Positions 36,290 to 44,703 of a stretch of 64,000 nt of DNA are shown in pieces (the first letter of the stretch is position 1; the number at the start of each line of letters is the position of its first letter). Under the pieces are notes generated by a model. The model was not told the DNA's origin, searched no databases, and saw only the letters and a list, made by a program, of their open reading frames with translations. A program made the position numbers and the translations under genes. The stretch is from Tabrizicola aquatica (GTDB taxonomy: Bacteria; Pseudomonadota; Alphaproteobacteria; Rhodobacterales; Rhodobacteraceae), in the NCBI RefSeq assembly GCF_002900975.1, contig NZ_PJON01000002.1, forward strand, positions 248,001-312,000, read 5' to 3'.

Positions 36290-37540
36290 TTACTTCTGCG
36301 CTTCGTACCAGGAGGCCAGGCCGTCCTGCAGGCGCTTGGCCGCGTCTTCGGGCGTCTCGGTGCCCTTGATCACGTTGGCCGAAGCGTTCCAGGTCTCGTT
36401 CTCCAGGTTCGGGGTGCCGCGCGACAGGATCTGGTAGGTCGAGCGGATCGTCGGCTGGCACTTCTCACGCCAGGACACGAATTCCTGCGCCAGCGGGTCC
36501 GTCATTTCAACCGGGGTCGAGTTCAGGCTGAAGAAGCCGGGCAGCGCGTTCGCGTACAACGTCGCGAATTCCGGCGAGCCGACCCATTCCAGGAAGGTCT
36601 TTGCAGCCTCGGCATTCGGCGATTTCGCGTTCATGCCGATCGCGATGTCGGTGTGGTCCGAGATATAGCAGGTGTCCCCGGCAGCCGCGACCGGCGGCGG
36701 GAAGGCGCCCATCTTGAAGGTGGCCTGGGTGTTGAAGCCCGAGATCTCCCACGATCCGGCCGGATAGATCGCGGCGCGGCCCAGGGTGAACAGGTTCTGG
36801 CTGTCGGGATAGGTCTGCGCCTCGAACCCGTCGCCAAGATAGTCCTTCCACTTCGCAAGCTCACGATAGGGGGCGACCCAGGCGTCGTCGGTCAGCTTCT
36901 GCTCGCCCTTGATCAGGGCAAGGCGGCCCTCTTCGCCCTTCCAGTAGGTCGGCCCGATGTTCTGATAGCCCATCGTGGCGGCTTCCCACTGGTCATTGGT
37001 GCCCATCGCCATCGGGATATAGGTGCCGTCGGCCTTGATCTTGTCCAGCGCGGCGTAGAATTCCGCGTTCGTGGTGGGGACGGCGATGCCCAGCGCCTCG
37101 AACGCGTCGGCGTTGTAGATGAAGCCGTGGATCACGGATGCCATCGGCACGCAGAAAGTGGCTGCGCCGTCGTCGGTCTGCCAGGCGGATTTCGCGACCG
37201 GCGAGAAGTTGGCCATCGCGCCCAGGCTGGTCAGGTCGGCCAGGTGGCCCTGGTTGTACAGCTCAAGGCTGGCGTCGAACGGGCGGCAGGTGATCAGGTC
37301 ACCGGCGGACCCGGCCTGCAGCTTGGAGTTCAGCGCGGCGTTGTATTCGGCCGGGGCGGTCGGTGCGAAAACCACCTTGATGCCCGGGTTCGCGGCCTCG
37401 AACGCCGGGATGATCGTGTCCTGCCAGATGGTCAGGTCGTCGTTGCGCCAGCTTTCGATGGTCAGCGTCACGTCTTGCGCGAAGGCGGGCCCGCCCAGCA
37501 ACGTGCTGGTCAGTAGCGCCAGTTTGAGGGTCTTGGTCAT
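36290..37540 (-). CDS. sugar ABC transporter substrate-binding protein
   Basis: 416 residues, a periplasmic binding protein of the MalE/UgpB type. The signal peptide is MTKTLKLALLTSTLLGGPAFA (21 residues, cleavage expected after Ala). VTLTIESWRNDDLTIWQD opens the mature protein and INAKSP-like core strands follow. It delivers a sugar to the two permeases. As the operon starts with murQ, the likely ligand is an amino sugar or muropeptide sugar; the ligand itself is inference. Confidence 0.93.
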   Translation of the reverse strand: MTKTLKLALLTSTLLGGPAFAQDVTLTIESWRNDDLTIWQDTIIPAFEAANPGIKVVFAPTAPAEYNAALNSKLQAGSAGDLITCRPFDASLELYNQGHLADLTSLGAMANFSPVAKSAWQTDDGAATFCVPMASVIHGFIYNADAFEALGIAVPTTNAEFYAALDKIKADGTYIPMAMGTNDQWEAATMGYQNIGPTYWKGEEGRLALIKGEQKLTDDAWVAPYRELAKWKDYLGDGFEAQTYPDSQNLFTLGRAAIYPAGSWEISGFNTQATFKMGAFPPPVAAAGDTCYISDHTDIAIGMNAKSPNAEAAKTFLEWVGSPEFATLYANALPGFFSLNSTPVEMTDPLAQEFVSWREKCQPTIRSTYQILSRGTPNLENETWNASANVIKGTETPEDAAKRLQDGLASWYEAQK

Positions 37541-37582
37541 TCGCAGTCTCCCTGTTGGGGCATTCGCCCGGTTGGTATTTCG

Positions 37583-38467
37583 TCAGCTTTTCATCGCGCG
37601 GGCAAGACTGCCCTCTGCCGCAGCCAGCCGCGCCTGCGCCGCGTCGGGGGCCGCGCCCTGAGCCACCAGGACGGCCGGCTTCACCGCGCCCTGGGTCCGG
37701 TTCAGGGCGATCCGGGCGATGCCGGTGTCAACTCCCGCCACGCGCGCCACGATTCGTGCCGCACGGTCGCGCAGCTTGGCATTGTCCGCGATCAAATTGA
37801 CCATCATTCCGTCGTGGATGTGGCCCAGTTGCACGCCGGCCAGCACGGAAATCAGGTTCATCGCCACCTTCTGCGCCGTGGCCGCGCCAAGACGGGTCGA
37901 GCCGGCCACGATCTCGGCCCCGGTGTCCAGCAGGACCGGCACATCGGCGGCCTGCAACAGGGGCGAGTCGGGGACATTTGCGATGCCGATCACCTTCGCG
38001 CCGGCCTTGCGCGCCCCGCCGACGACCGCCAGCGTATAGGGCGTGGTGCCCGAGGCCGAGACGGCGATCACCACATCCCCCGGCCCCAGAGCGGCGCGGG
38101 TCAGGTCGGCAGCGGCAAGGGCCGGGTCATCCTCGACCCCGCCGGTCATTCTCAGAAGCGCCTCAGCGCCGCCGGCGAACAGCATCGGCGTGCGTTCGGC
38201 CGGGATGCCGAAGGTGCCCAGAAGCTCCAGGCAGTCGGCCAGCGCCATCAGGCCCGAGGAACCGGCGCCGGCATAGGCCAGCTTGCCCTGGCCGCGCAGG
38301 GCCGTGGCGGCAAGATCGGCGGCACGTTCGACGGCAGGAAGCGCCGGGCCGACAGCCGCCAGCGCGGCCTGCTGCGCCGACAGCGCGCGGGCCAGCACCT
38401 GCGCCGCAGGGGCCAGATGCAGCCCTTCGGCCAGTGGATGCAGCGCCTCGGTCGGACGGTCGGCCAT
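37583..38467 (-). CDS. murQ: N-acetylmuramic acid 6-phosphate etherase
   Basis: 294 residues from the ATG at 38467, with AGGGGGA upstream. It is a SIS-domain protein. KLAYAGAGSSGLMALADC opens the sugar-phosphate site, SASGTTPYTL is the second SIS loop, and IVAGSTRLGAATAQKVAMN is the MurQ-specific catalytic region. It cleaves MurNAc-6-P to GlcNAc-6-P and lactate in peptidoglycan sugar use. It is the first gene of a leftward operon with an importer, and diverges from the GlcNAc-kinase-like gene. A kinase for MurNAc is not adjacent. Confidence 0.87.
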   Translation of the reverse strand: MADRPTEALHPLAEGLHLAPAAQVLARALSAQQAALAAVGPALPAVERAADLAATALRGQGKLAYAGAGSSGLMALADCLELLGTFGIPAERTPMLFAGGAEALLRMTGGVEDDPALAAADLTRAALGPGDVVIAVSASGTTPYTLAVVGGARKAGAKVIGIANVPDSPLLQAADVPVLLDTGAEIVAGSTRLGAATAQKVAMNLISVLAGVQLGHIHDGMMVNLIADNAKLRDRAARIVARVAGVDTGIARIALNRTQGAVKPAVLVAQGAAPDAAQARLAAAEGSLARAMKS

Positions 38468-38500
38468 GTGATTCCCCCTCTGCTTCAACAATGCCAAAAT

Positions 38501-38597
38501 AATACCACTTGTAAAGCCTCTTGTGTTTTGCGGCTGATAAGGCGGGTTTTCAGGCGGTATAGAGATATAGCTTTCCAAATGGTCTTGTTTTGGTATT
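38501..38597. promoter_or_regulatory. divergent murQ/kinase promoter region with possible GntR operator
   Basis: The 151-bp interval between the divergent operons is much AT-richer than average. It holds inverted AATACCAC (38501) and TTGGTATT (38590) half-sites plus TGGTCTTG at 38580. UTRA-type GntR regulators such as NagR or DasR use ATTGGTCTAGACCAAT-like sites, so these half-sites are candidates for the GntR protein at 39449. No exact operator is claimed. Confidence 0.4.
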
Positions 38598-38618
38598 CTT
38601 TTCGCGAGAGGGATTCGC

Positions 38619-39449
38619 ATGCACTTGTTTCTGGGCATAGATGGCGGGGGAACCGGGTGCCGCGCGGCGGTGGCGGATGCGTCCGGCCATGTCCTGGGCT
38701 TGGGTCAAGCGGGCCCGGCGAACATTGCCAGCGACCTGATCGGCGCGCGCGACAATATCCTTGCGGCCACTCGCACGGCCCTGGCTATGGCGGGGGGCGG
38801 GGATCTTGCGGGGCTGGCGGCGGGGCTGGGGCTGGCGGGCGCAAACGCGGCCGGCATGGCCGATGCGCTACGCCGCGCCCTACCCTTCGCCCGCATCCGG
38901 GTCGAGACTGACGGGATCGCTGCGGTGAAAGGCGCGTTGGGCGCGCGCGATGGAATCGTGGGCGCTTTGGGCACCGGTTCGGTCTTTGCCGCACAGGTCG
39001 GCGGGGTGATCCGGCAGATCGGGGGCTGGGGCCTGGTCCTGGGGGATGAGGGCAGCGGGGCCGGGCTGGGCCGGGCGCTGCTGCGCGAGGTGTTGCGGGC
39101 GGCCGAGGGTTTCCGCGCGCCCACGCCCCTGTTGCAGGCCGTCCTGGCCGAACATGGCGGGGTCGAGGGGGTGATCGCCTTCTCGCTTGCTGCCCGGCCG
39201 GTGGAGTTTGCGGCCCTGGCCCCGCGCATTGTTGGCGCGGACGATCCAGCGGCGCGGGACCTGCTGGCGGCGGCGGTCGAGGATGTGGCGCGGTCGATTG
39301 CCGTTCTGCAGACCAACCCGCCCCTGCCGGTGACCTGCATCGGCGGGCTGGGCGCGGTCTATGCCGAACGGCTGACGGATCGCTGGACCATAGCGCCGCC
39401 GCAGGGGTCAGCCCTGGATGGTGCGCTTATGCTGGCGCGGGAGGCGTGA
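38619..39449 (+). CDS. BadF/BadG-family N-acetylglucosamine kinase-like
   Basis: 276 residues. LGIDGGGTGCRAAVADASG opens the ASKHA ATPase fold, with a GALGTGSVFAAQVGG loop near residue 113, followed by the LVLGDEGSGAGLGRALL adenosine region. This is the family of bacterial and eukaryotic GlcNAc kinases. With nagA and a NagB-like SIS protein downstream it probably phosphorylates imported GlcNAc or MurNAc. It is the first gene of a rightward operon; the regulator start touches its stop. Confidence 0.82.
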   Translation: MHLFLGIDGGGTGCRAAVADASGHVLGLGQAGPANIASDLIGARDNILAATRTALAMAGGGDLAGLAAGLGLAGANAAGMADALRRALPFARIRVETDGIAAVKGALGARDGIVGALGTGSVFAAQVGGVIRQIGGWGLVLGDEGSGAGLGRALLREVLRAAEGFRAPTPLLQAVLAEHGGVEGVIAFSLAARPVEFAALAPRIVGADDPAARDLLAAAVEDVARSIAVLQTNPPLPVTCIGGLGAVYAERLTDRWTIAPPQGSALDGALMLAREA

Positions 39450-40216
39450 TGGACGGTTTGTTCTCGCCCGAAGGGTTCGCCGATGGTGCAGGACCGCTGT
39501 ACCTGCAACTTCAGCGCCGGATCGCGGATGCGATGGCGCGGGGCGTGCTGCCGCCGGGCGCCAGTTTGCCGGCAGAGCGGGACATCGCAGCGATGACCGG
39601 CCTGTCCCGCGTCACCGTGCGCAAGGCGATCGAGGCGCTGGTGGCGCAGGGCGCGCTGCAACAGAAGCGCGGCTCGGGCACCTATGTCGCGCCCAAGGTC
39701 GAGCGGTTGGAACAGGCACTGTCGCTGCTGACCAGCTTTACCGAGGATATGTCGCGGCGCGGCAAATCGGTGGAATCCTTCTGGATCAGCCGCAGCGTGC
39801 AGGCACCGACACCGGAAGAGGTAATGGCCCTTGGCCTTGGCGCCGGCGACCGCGTGGCCCGGCTGGAGCGCGTTCGGCGGTCAGACGGCATCCCGCTGGC
39901 GATCGAACGCGCCTCGCTGCCGACCGCGATCCTGCCCGATCCGGGGGCGGTTGGACCCTCGCTTTACGCCTATCTGGAGCAGCACGGTCTGCGCCCGGTG
40001 CGCGCGGTGCAACGCATCTCGGCCGCGAACCTGGGCGCACGGGATGCCGAGTTGCTGGGCGTGACCCCCGGCGCGGCGGGGCTGCGGATCGAGCGGATCG
40101 GCTACCTTGCCAGCGGCCGGGTGGTGGAGTTCACCCGCTCACTGTACCGCGGCGATGCCTATGACTTTGCCGTCGAACTGAAACTTGCGCCCGAACCCGA
40201 AAGGCCCCCGGCATGA
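39449..40216 (+). CDS. GntR/UTRA-family transcriptional regulator
   Basis: 255 residues from the ATG at 39449, which overlaps the kinase stop (TGATG). The N-terminal winged helix-turn-helix is at about residues 15-80 with AERDIAAMTGLSRVTVRKAI. The C-terminal UTRA effector domain is about 90-245 with VARLERVRRSDGIPLAIE. UTRA regulators of amino-sugar loci bind GlcN-6-P or GlcNAc-6-P. It likely controls both divergent operons through the 38468-38618 region. Confidence 0.9.
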   Translation: MDGLFSPEGFADGAGPLYLQLQRRIADAMARGVLPPGASLPAERDIAAMTGLSRVTVRKAIEALVAQGALQQKRGSGTYVAPKVERLEQALSLLTSFTEDMSRRGKSVESFWISRSVQAPTPEEVMALGLGAGDRVARLERVRRSDGIPLAIERASLPTAILPDPGAVGPSLYAYLEQHGLRPVRAVQRISAANLGARDAELLGVTPGAAGLRIERIGYLASGRVVEFTRSLYRGDAYDFAVELKLAPEPERPPA

Positions 40217-41238
40217 CCCAATCCCACATGGCCCGCGAAGTGGCCGAGATCCCCCAGACCGCGCGGCGGTTCCTGTCGCAGTCGGCCGGGGCGGTGGCAA
40301 AGGCGGCGGCGGCGATGCGGGCGGCCGATCCTGATCTGATCGTGACCGTGGCGCGGGGCTCGTCGGACCATGCGGCGACCTATCTGAAATACGCGGTAGA
40401 GTTGCAGGCGGGGGTGCCCGTCGCCTCGGTCGGGCCGTCCATCGCCTCGATCTATCGGCGGCCGCTGAAGATGGGGCGGGCCGCATGCATCGGGATCTCG
40501 CAGTCGGGCCAAAGCCCCGACACAGTGGACATGATGCGCGCGGCCGGTGCGGGCGGGGCGCTGACGCTGGCGATCACCAACCATGCCGACAGCCCGCTGG
40601 CCCAGGCCTCGGCCCATGCGCTGCCCTTGCAGGCGGGGGTAGAGCAAAGCGTGGCGGCGACAAAGACTTTTGTCACCTCGGTCCTGGCCGGGCTGGCGCT
40701 GCTGGCCGAATGGCAAGAGGACGAGGGGCTGCGTCACGCCGTGGCGGGCTTGCCCGAGGCGTTCGACAAGGCGCTGGCGGTGGACTGGTCGCCCCTGGCC
40801 GCGCGGCTGTCGCGGGCGCAGTCGCTGTATGTGCTGGGCCGTGGCCCGGCCTTCGCCATCGCCAACGAGGCGGCGCTGAAGTTCAAGGAAACCTGCGGGC
40901 TGCACGCCGAAAGCTTCTCGGCGGCGGAAGTGTTGCACGGGCCCAGCGCCATCGTGCAGGCGCAGTTCCCGGTCCTGGCCCTGGGGGTCGAGGACGCCGC
41001 CCTGCCCCGCCTGGCCGAGACCGCCGCCCGTCTGGTGGCGCAGGGGGCGGATGTGTTCCTGACCGGGGCCGAGGTGGCCGGGGCGGTCACCCTGCCCTCG
41101 GTCCGCGACCTGCATCCTTTGTGCGCGCCTTTGGTCCTGGCGGTGTCCTTCTACGGCTTCATCGAGGGGCTGGCGCGCCGCCGTGGCTTTGACCCGGACG
41201 TGCCGCCCCATCTGCGCAAGGTGACCCAGACGGTATGA
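40213..41238 (+). CDS. SIS-domain glucosamine-6-phosphate deaminase (NagB-II/AgaS-like)
   Basis: 341 residues with two SIS domains. VTVARGSSDHAATYLKYAVE and GISQSGQSPDTVDMM form the first sugar-phosphate site, with VEQSVAATKTFVTSVLAG after it. FKETCGLHAESFSAAEVLHG is in the second domain. It lacks the glutaminase domain of GlmS, so it is read as the NagB-II type that converts GlcN-6-P to fructose-6-P and ammonia. It overlaps the regulator and nagA by 4 bp each. Confidence 0.85.
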   Translation: MTQSHMAREVAEIPQTARRFLSQSAGAVAKAAAAMRAADPDLIVTVARGSSDHAATYLKYAVELQAGVPVASVGPSIASIYRRPLKMGRAACIGISQSGQSPDTVDMMRAAGAGGALTLAITNHADSPLAQASAHALPLQAGVEQSVAATKTFVTSVLAGLALLAEWQEDEGLRHAVAGLPEAFDKALAVDWSPLAARLSRAQSLYVLGRGPAFAIANEAALKFKETCGLHAESFSAAEVLHGPSAIVQAQFPVLALGVEDAALPRLAETAARLVAQGADVFLTGAEVAGAVTLPSVRDLHPLCAPLVLAVSFYGFIEGLARRRGFDPDVPPHLRKVTQTV

Positions 41239-42347
41239 CAGCCCAGGTTTTCATCGGCGCGCGGGTGTTTGACGGCCTGCAGTTCGGGCCCGGTCCCTTG
41301 CGGGTTGCGGATGGTGTCGTCACGGGCCCGGGAGAGGGGTCCGCAGTGCGGCTGGACGGCGGCCTGCTGGTGCCCGGCTTTCTGGACCTGCAGGTCAACG
41401 GCGCGGGCGGGCGGATGGTGGACGGCACCTGCACCGCCGATTGGCTGGCCGAGATGTGCGCTGTCCACGCCCGGCTGGGCGCGACCGGCATCCTGCCGAC
41501 GCTGATCACCGACACGGCCGAGGCCACCGCCGCCGTGATTGCCGCCGGGGCCGAGGCCGCGCGGCGGCAGGTTCCCGGCTTTCTGGGCCTGCATCTGGAG
41601 GGCCCGCACCTTGACCCCCGCCGCAAGGGGGCGCATGACCCCGCACTGATCCGGCCGATGACCGAGGACGACCTGACGCTTCTGCTAAAGGCGGCGCGGC
41701 AGTTGCCGTCGCTGATGGTGACCTTGGCGCCGTCCAGCGTGACGGCCGAGCAGATCGGACGGCTGGCCGCGGCGGGCGTGGTGGTCAGCCTGGGCCACAG
41801 CGACTGTACCCACGGTGAGGCGCAGGCGGCCATTGCGGCAGGGGCTTCGTGCGTCACGCATCTCTTCAACGCGATGAGTCAGCTTGGCAACCGCGACCCC
41901 GGTCTGGTCGGCGCGGCGCTGACCGCTCCGGTCCATGCCGGGCTGATCGCCGACGGCATCCATGTGGCACCCGAGACGATCCGCATTGCCATGGCAGCCA
42001 GCGACCGGCTGTTCCTGGTCAGCGACGCGATGGCGGCGGCCGGCAGCGCGCTGACCGAGTTCACCCTGAACGGCCGCCGCATCCTGCGCCGCGACGGTCG
42101 CCTGACGCTGGAGGACGGGACCCTGGCCGGGGCCGACCTGACCCTGCCGCAGGCGGTGACGGTGATGCTGCGTCTGGGCACCCCGCCCGAGGTGGCGCTG
42201 GCCATGGCAACCTCGCGCCCTGCAGCCTGCCTGCGGCGCGGGGACAGCCTGGGGCGGCTGCTGCCGGGTCGAGCGGCGGACATGCTGCATCTGGCCGACG
42301 ACGGCCGCCTTCTGGCCGTCTGGCGCGGCGGAGAGCGGCTGGCCTGA
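41235..42347 (+). CDS. nagA: N-acetylglucosamine-6-phosphate deacetylase
   Basis: 370 residues. Motifs of the amidohydrolase fold: LVPGFLDLQVNGAGG (about 50-64), the metal-binding LHLEGPHLDPRRKGAHD region (E/H), SLGHSDCTHGEA and VTHLFNAMSQL with metal-binding His, and LVSDAM with the catalytic Asp. It turns GlcNAc-6-P into GlcN-6-P and acetate, feeding the NagB-II gene just upstream. It is the last gene of the rightward operon, 102 bp before motB. Confidence 0.95.
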   Translation: MTAQVFIGARVFDGLQFGPGPLRVADGVVTGPGEGSAVRLDGGLLVPGFLDLQVNGAGGRMVDGTCTADWLAEMCAVHARLGATGILPTLITDTAEATAAVIAAGAEAARRQVPGFLGLHLEGPHLDPRRKGAHDPALIRPMTEDDLTLLLKAARQLPSLMVTLAPSSVTAEQIGRLAAAGVVVSLGHSDCTHGEAQAAIAAGASCVTHLFNAMSQLGNRDPGLVGAALTAPVHAGLIADGIHVAPETIRIAMAASDRLFLVSDAMAAAGSALTEFTLNGRRILRRDGRLTLEDGTLAGADLTLPQAVTVMLRLGTPPEVALAMATSRPAACLRRGDSLGRLLPGRAADMLHLADDGRLLAVWRGGERLA

Positions 42348-42386
42348 ATGTGTCAGGGCCGTGGCCTTTGGCTAAAACTGCACCGG

Positions 42387-42401
42387 TTAAGCGGCCGTAA
42401 A
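42387..42401 (+). promoter_or_regulatory. CtrA-like box upstream of motB
   Basis: TTAA-N7-TAAA, seven of eight positions of the TTAA-N7-TTAA CtrA consensus, 49 bp before the motB ATG. CtrA controls flagellar genes in many alphaproteobacteria including Rhodobacteraceae, but it has not been shown here. Confidence 0.5.
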
Positions 42402-42449
42402 CGCTCACCTGCTATCCCTGATCCCGGGTAGACTTTGGGTGAATGTGGG

Positions 42450-43295
42450 ATGGCAGCGCCAGGCAATGCCGCGCCGGTCATCATCAAACGGAAGAAGGTC
42501 GTCGCGGGTGGCGGCCATCATGGCGGGGCCTGGAAAGTGGCCTACGCCGACTTTGTGACCGCCATGATGGCGTTCTTCCTGTTGATGTGGCTGTTGAACG
42601 CGACGACTGAAAAGCAACGCAAGGGGATCTCGGATTACTTCAATCCGACGATCCCGGTGAACCGCATCTCGGGCGGGGGCGACGGCGCCTTTGGCGGCGA
42701 CAGCGTCTTTGCCGAGGAAACCATGGCCCATACCGGGACCGGGGCGATGGACCGCAAGGTCGCTGCCGCCTCGGCCGATGCGGACGGCGAAAGCGATGGC
42801 GAAGGCAAGGGTGGCAACGGCCAGGCAGAGTCGGACCTGGAGGATGTCGAAAAGGCGCTGCTTGCCCGTGGTGGCGAAAGCAACACGATGGAGCAGCTTT
42901 TGCGCCATGTGGTCACCCGCGTGACCGATGAGGGCCTGGTGATCGAGATCTTCGACCTGCCCGACGCGCCGCTGTTCGACGGCGAAACCGCGCAGCCAAC
43001 CCCGGTCACCAAGGCCATAGCCGGCCTTCTGGCCGAGGTGCTGGGCCTGACCACCAACGAGATCGCGGTGAATGGCCACTTGCGTGCCATGCCGGTGATG
43101 CTGGTGGACAACCCGGTCTGGGACCTGTCCTCGGACCGCGCGCAGGCCACCCGTGCCGTGCTGGAGGCGGCGGGCATCGACCCTGCGCGGATGCAGCGGG
43201 TTTCAGGCTATGCCGACCGCAAGCCGGCGGTGACGGAACCGGCCCATCTGCGCAACAACCGCATCGAGGTGATCCTGCTGCGCCGAAACCGCTGA
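42450..43295 (+). CDS. motB: flagellar motor stator protein MotB
   Basis: 281 residues from the ATG at 42450 (a TTG at 42435 is also open). The N-terminal plug/TM region is WKVAYADFVTAMMAFFLLMW, and its Asp in YADFVTAMM is the proton-binding residue. Residues about 60-130 are a linker, and the C-terminal OmpA-like peptidoglycan-binding domain (about 150-281) has NEIAVNGHLRAMPVM and RVSGYADRKP. It anchors the stator to the wall. motA is not in the window. A CtrA-like box lies upstream. Confidence 0.93.
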   Translation: MAAPGNAAPVIIKRKKVVAGGGHHGGAWKVAYADFVTAMMAFFLLMWLLNATTEKQRKGISDYFNPTIPVNRISGGGDGAFGGDSVFAEETMAHTGTGAMDRKVAAASADADGESDGEGKGGNGQAESDLEDVEKALLARGGESNTMEQLLRHVVTRVTDEGLVIEIFDLPDAPLFDGETAQPTPVTKAIAGLLAEVLGLTTNEIAVNGHLRAMPVMLVDNPVWDLSSDRAQATRAVLEAAGIDPARMQRVSGYADRKPAVTEPAHLRNNRIEVILLRRNR

Positions 43296-43314
43296 ATAGG
43301 TCGAATTTTATCCG

Positions 43315-43329
43315 TTAGGCCGCTGTTAA
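43315..43329 (+). promoter_or_regulatory. CtrA-like box upstream of flgE
   Basis: TTAG-N7-TTAA, seven of eight positions of the CtrA consensus, 61 bp before the flgE ATG. It is the second such site in the flagellar block. Confidence 0.5.
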
Positions 43330-43389
43330 GTGCCGGTGATGCAGTTTCGGTCCCATCAGGGTCCGAAGCAGCAGAAAGGCGCTTTCCCA

Positions 43390-44697
43390 ATGACGATTTC
43401 CTCCTCGCTTTCGGCGGGCGTGGCCGGCCTGAATGCCAATGCGACGAAGCTTGCGTCGATCTCCGACAACATCGCGAACTCTGGCACTTACGGCTACAAG
43501 CGCGCATCGACGGAATTCGCCAATATGGTCATCACCTCGGCCCGGGGGTCGGGGACCTATTCGGCAGGCGGTGTCCGCGCCACCACCGTCCGCCTGATCG
43601 AGGAGCGGGGCGATCTGATCGGCACCGGCAACGCGCTGGACATCGCCATCGCCGGCCGCGGGATGCTGCCCGTGATCAACGAGGTGTCGCTGGGCAACGC
43701 CTTGTCCGACACGCCGATGCTGATGACCCGGACCGGGGGGTTCCGCACCGATGCCGATGGCATCCTGAAGACGGACTCGGGCCTGGTGCTGCTGGGCTGG
43801 CCGGCCGATGCCGACGGCACGATCCCGTCCTTCGCGCGCGACACGCTCTCCAGCCTGGTGCCGATCGTGATCAACGCCAACCAGACGGCGGGCGACCCCA
43901 CCACCATGATGAACCTGGGCGTGAACCTGCCCGCAACCTATACGCTGGCCGGCAATACCGCCGTGCCGCCGCCCCTGTCGGTGGAATACTTCGGCAACCT
44001 TGGCACGTCCGAAACGCTGGAGGTGACGTTCACCCCGATCGTGCCCGCCACCGGCTCGTCCAACCAGTGGCGGATGGAGATCCGCGATTCCGCCTCGGGC
44101 GGGGCGCTGATCGGGGAGTACGAACTGACCTTCGACGATTCGCGGGGCGCTGGCGGTACGCTGTCGGCAGTCACGGTGCTGTCGGGCGGGGGTTACGACC
44201 CGGCTACCGGCATGCTGTCACTGACGGTGGAAGGCGGCCCCATGACCGTCGGCATCGGCCGCTTCGGCGACCCGAACGGGCTGACCCAGCTGTCCGACAA
44301 CTTTGCCCCGGTGCAGATCTCGAAGAACGGTTCGCCCGTCGGCAACCTGACCACGGTCGAGGTCGACGAAAAGGGCTATCTGAACGCCACCTATGACACC
44401 GGCTTTACGCGGCGCCTGTACCAGATCCCCATTGTCGACGTGCCGAACCCGAACGGGCTTCTGTCCTTTTCCAACCAGACCTACCAGGTCTCGCCCGAGT
44501 CGGGGTCATTCTACCTGTGGGACGCGGGCAGCGGACCGACCGGGTCGATCCAGGGCTATTCGCGCGAGGGGTCCAAGACCGATGTCGCGGCCGAACTGAC
44601 CAACCTGATCCAGACCCAGCGCGCCTATTCCTCGAACGCCAAGGTCATCCAGACCGTCGACGAGATGCTGCAGGAAACCACCAACATCAAACGGTAA
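43390..44697 (+). CDS. flgE: flagellar hook protein FlgE
   Basis: 435 residues from the ATG at 43390 (MTISSSLSAGVAGLNANATK). The N-terminal heptad region ASISDNIANSGTYGYKRAST is the conserved ND0 helix and rod-hook signature. The C-terminal LIQTQRAYSSNAKVIQTVDE helix is the matching CD0. The central part is the variable hook domain, about residues 90-390. The gene starts 95 bp after motB and is followed 6 bp later by flgK. Confidence 0.92.
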   Translation: MTISSSLSAGVAGLNANATKLASISDNIANSGTYGYKRASTEFANMVITSARGSGTYSAGGVRATTVRLIEERGDLIGTGNALDIAIAGRGMLPVINEVSLGNALSDTPMLMTRTGGFRTDADGILKTDSGLVLLGWPADADGTIPSFARDTLSSLVPIVINANQTAGDPTTMMNLGVNLPATYTLAGNTAVPPPLSVEYFGNLGTSETLEVTFTPIVPATGSSNQWRMEIRDSASGGALIGEYELTFDDSRGAGGTLSAVTVLSGGGYDPATGMLSLTVEGGPMTVGIGRFGDPNGLTQLSDNFAPVQISKNGSPVGNLTTVEVDEKGYLNATYDTGFTRRLYQIPIVDVPNPNGLLSFSNQTYQVSPESGSFYLWDAGSGPTGSIQGYSREGSKTDVAAELTNLIQTQRAYSSNAKVIQTVDEMLQETTNIKR

Positions 44698-44703
44698 CCG
44701 GCG

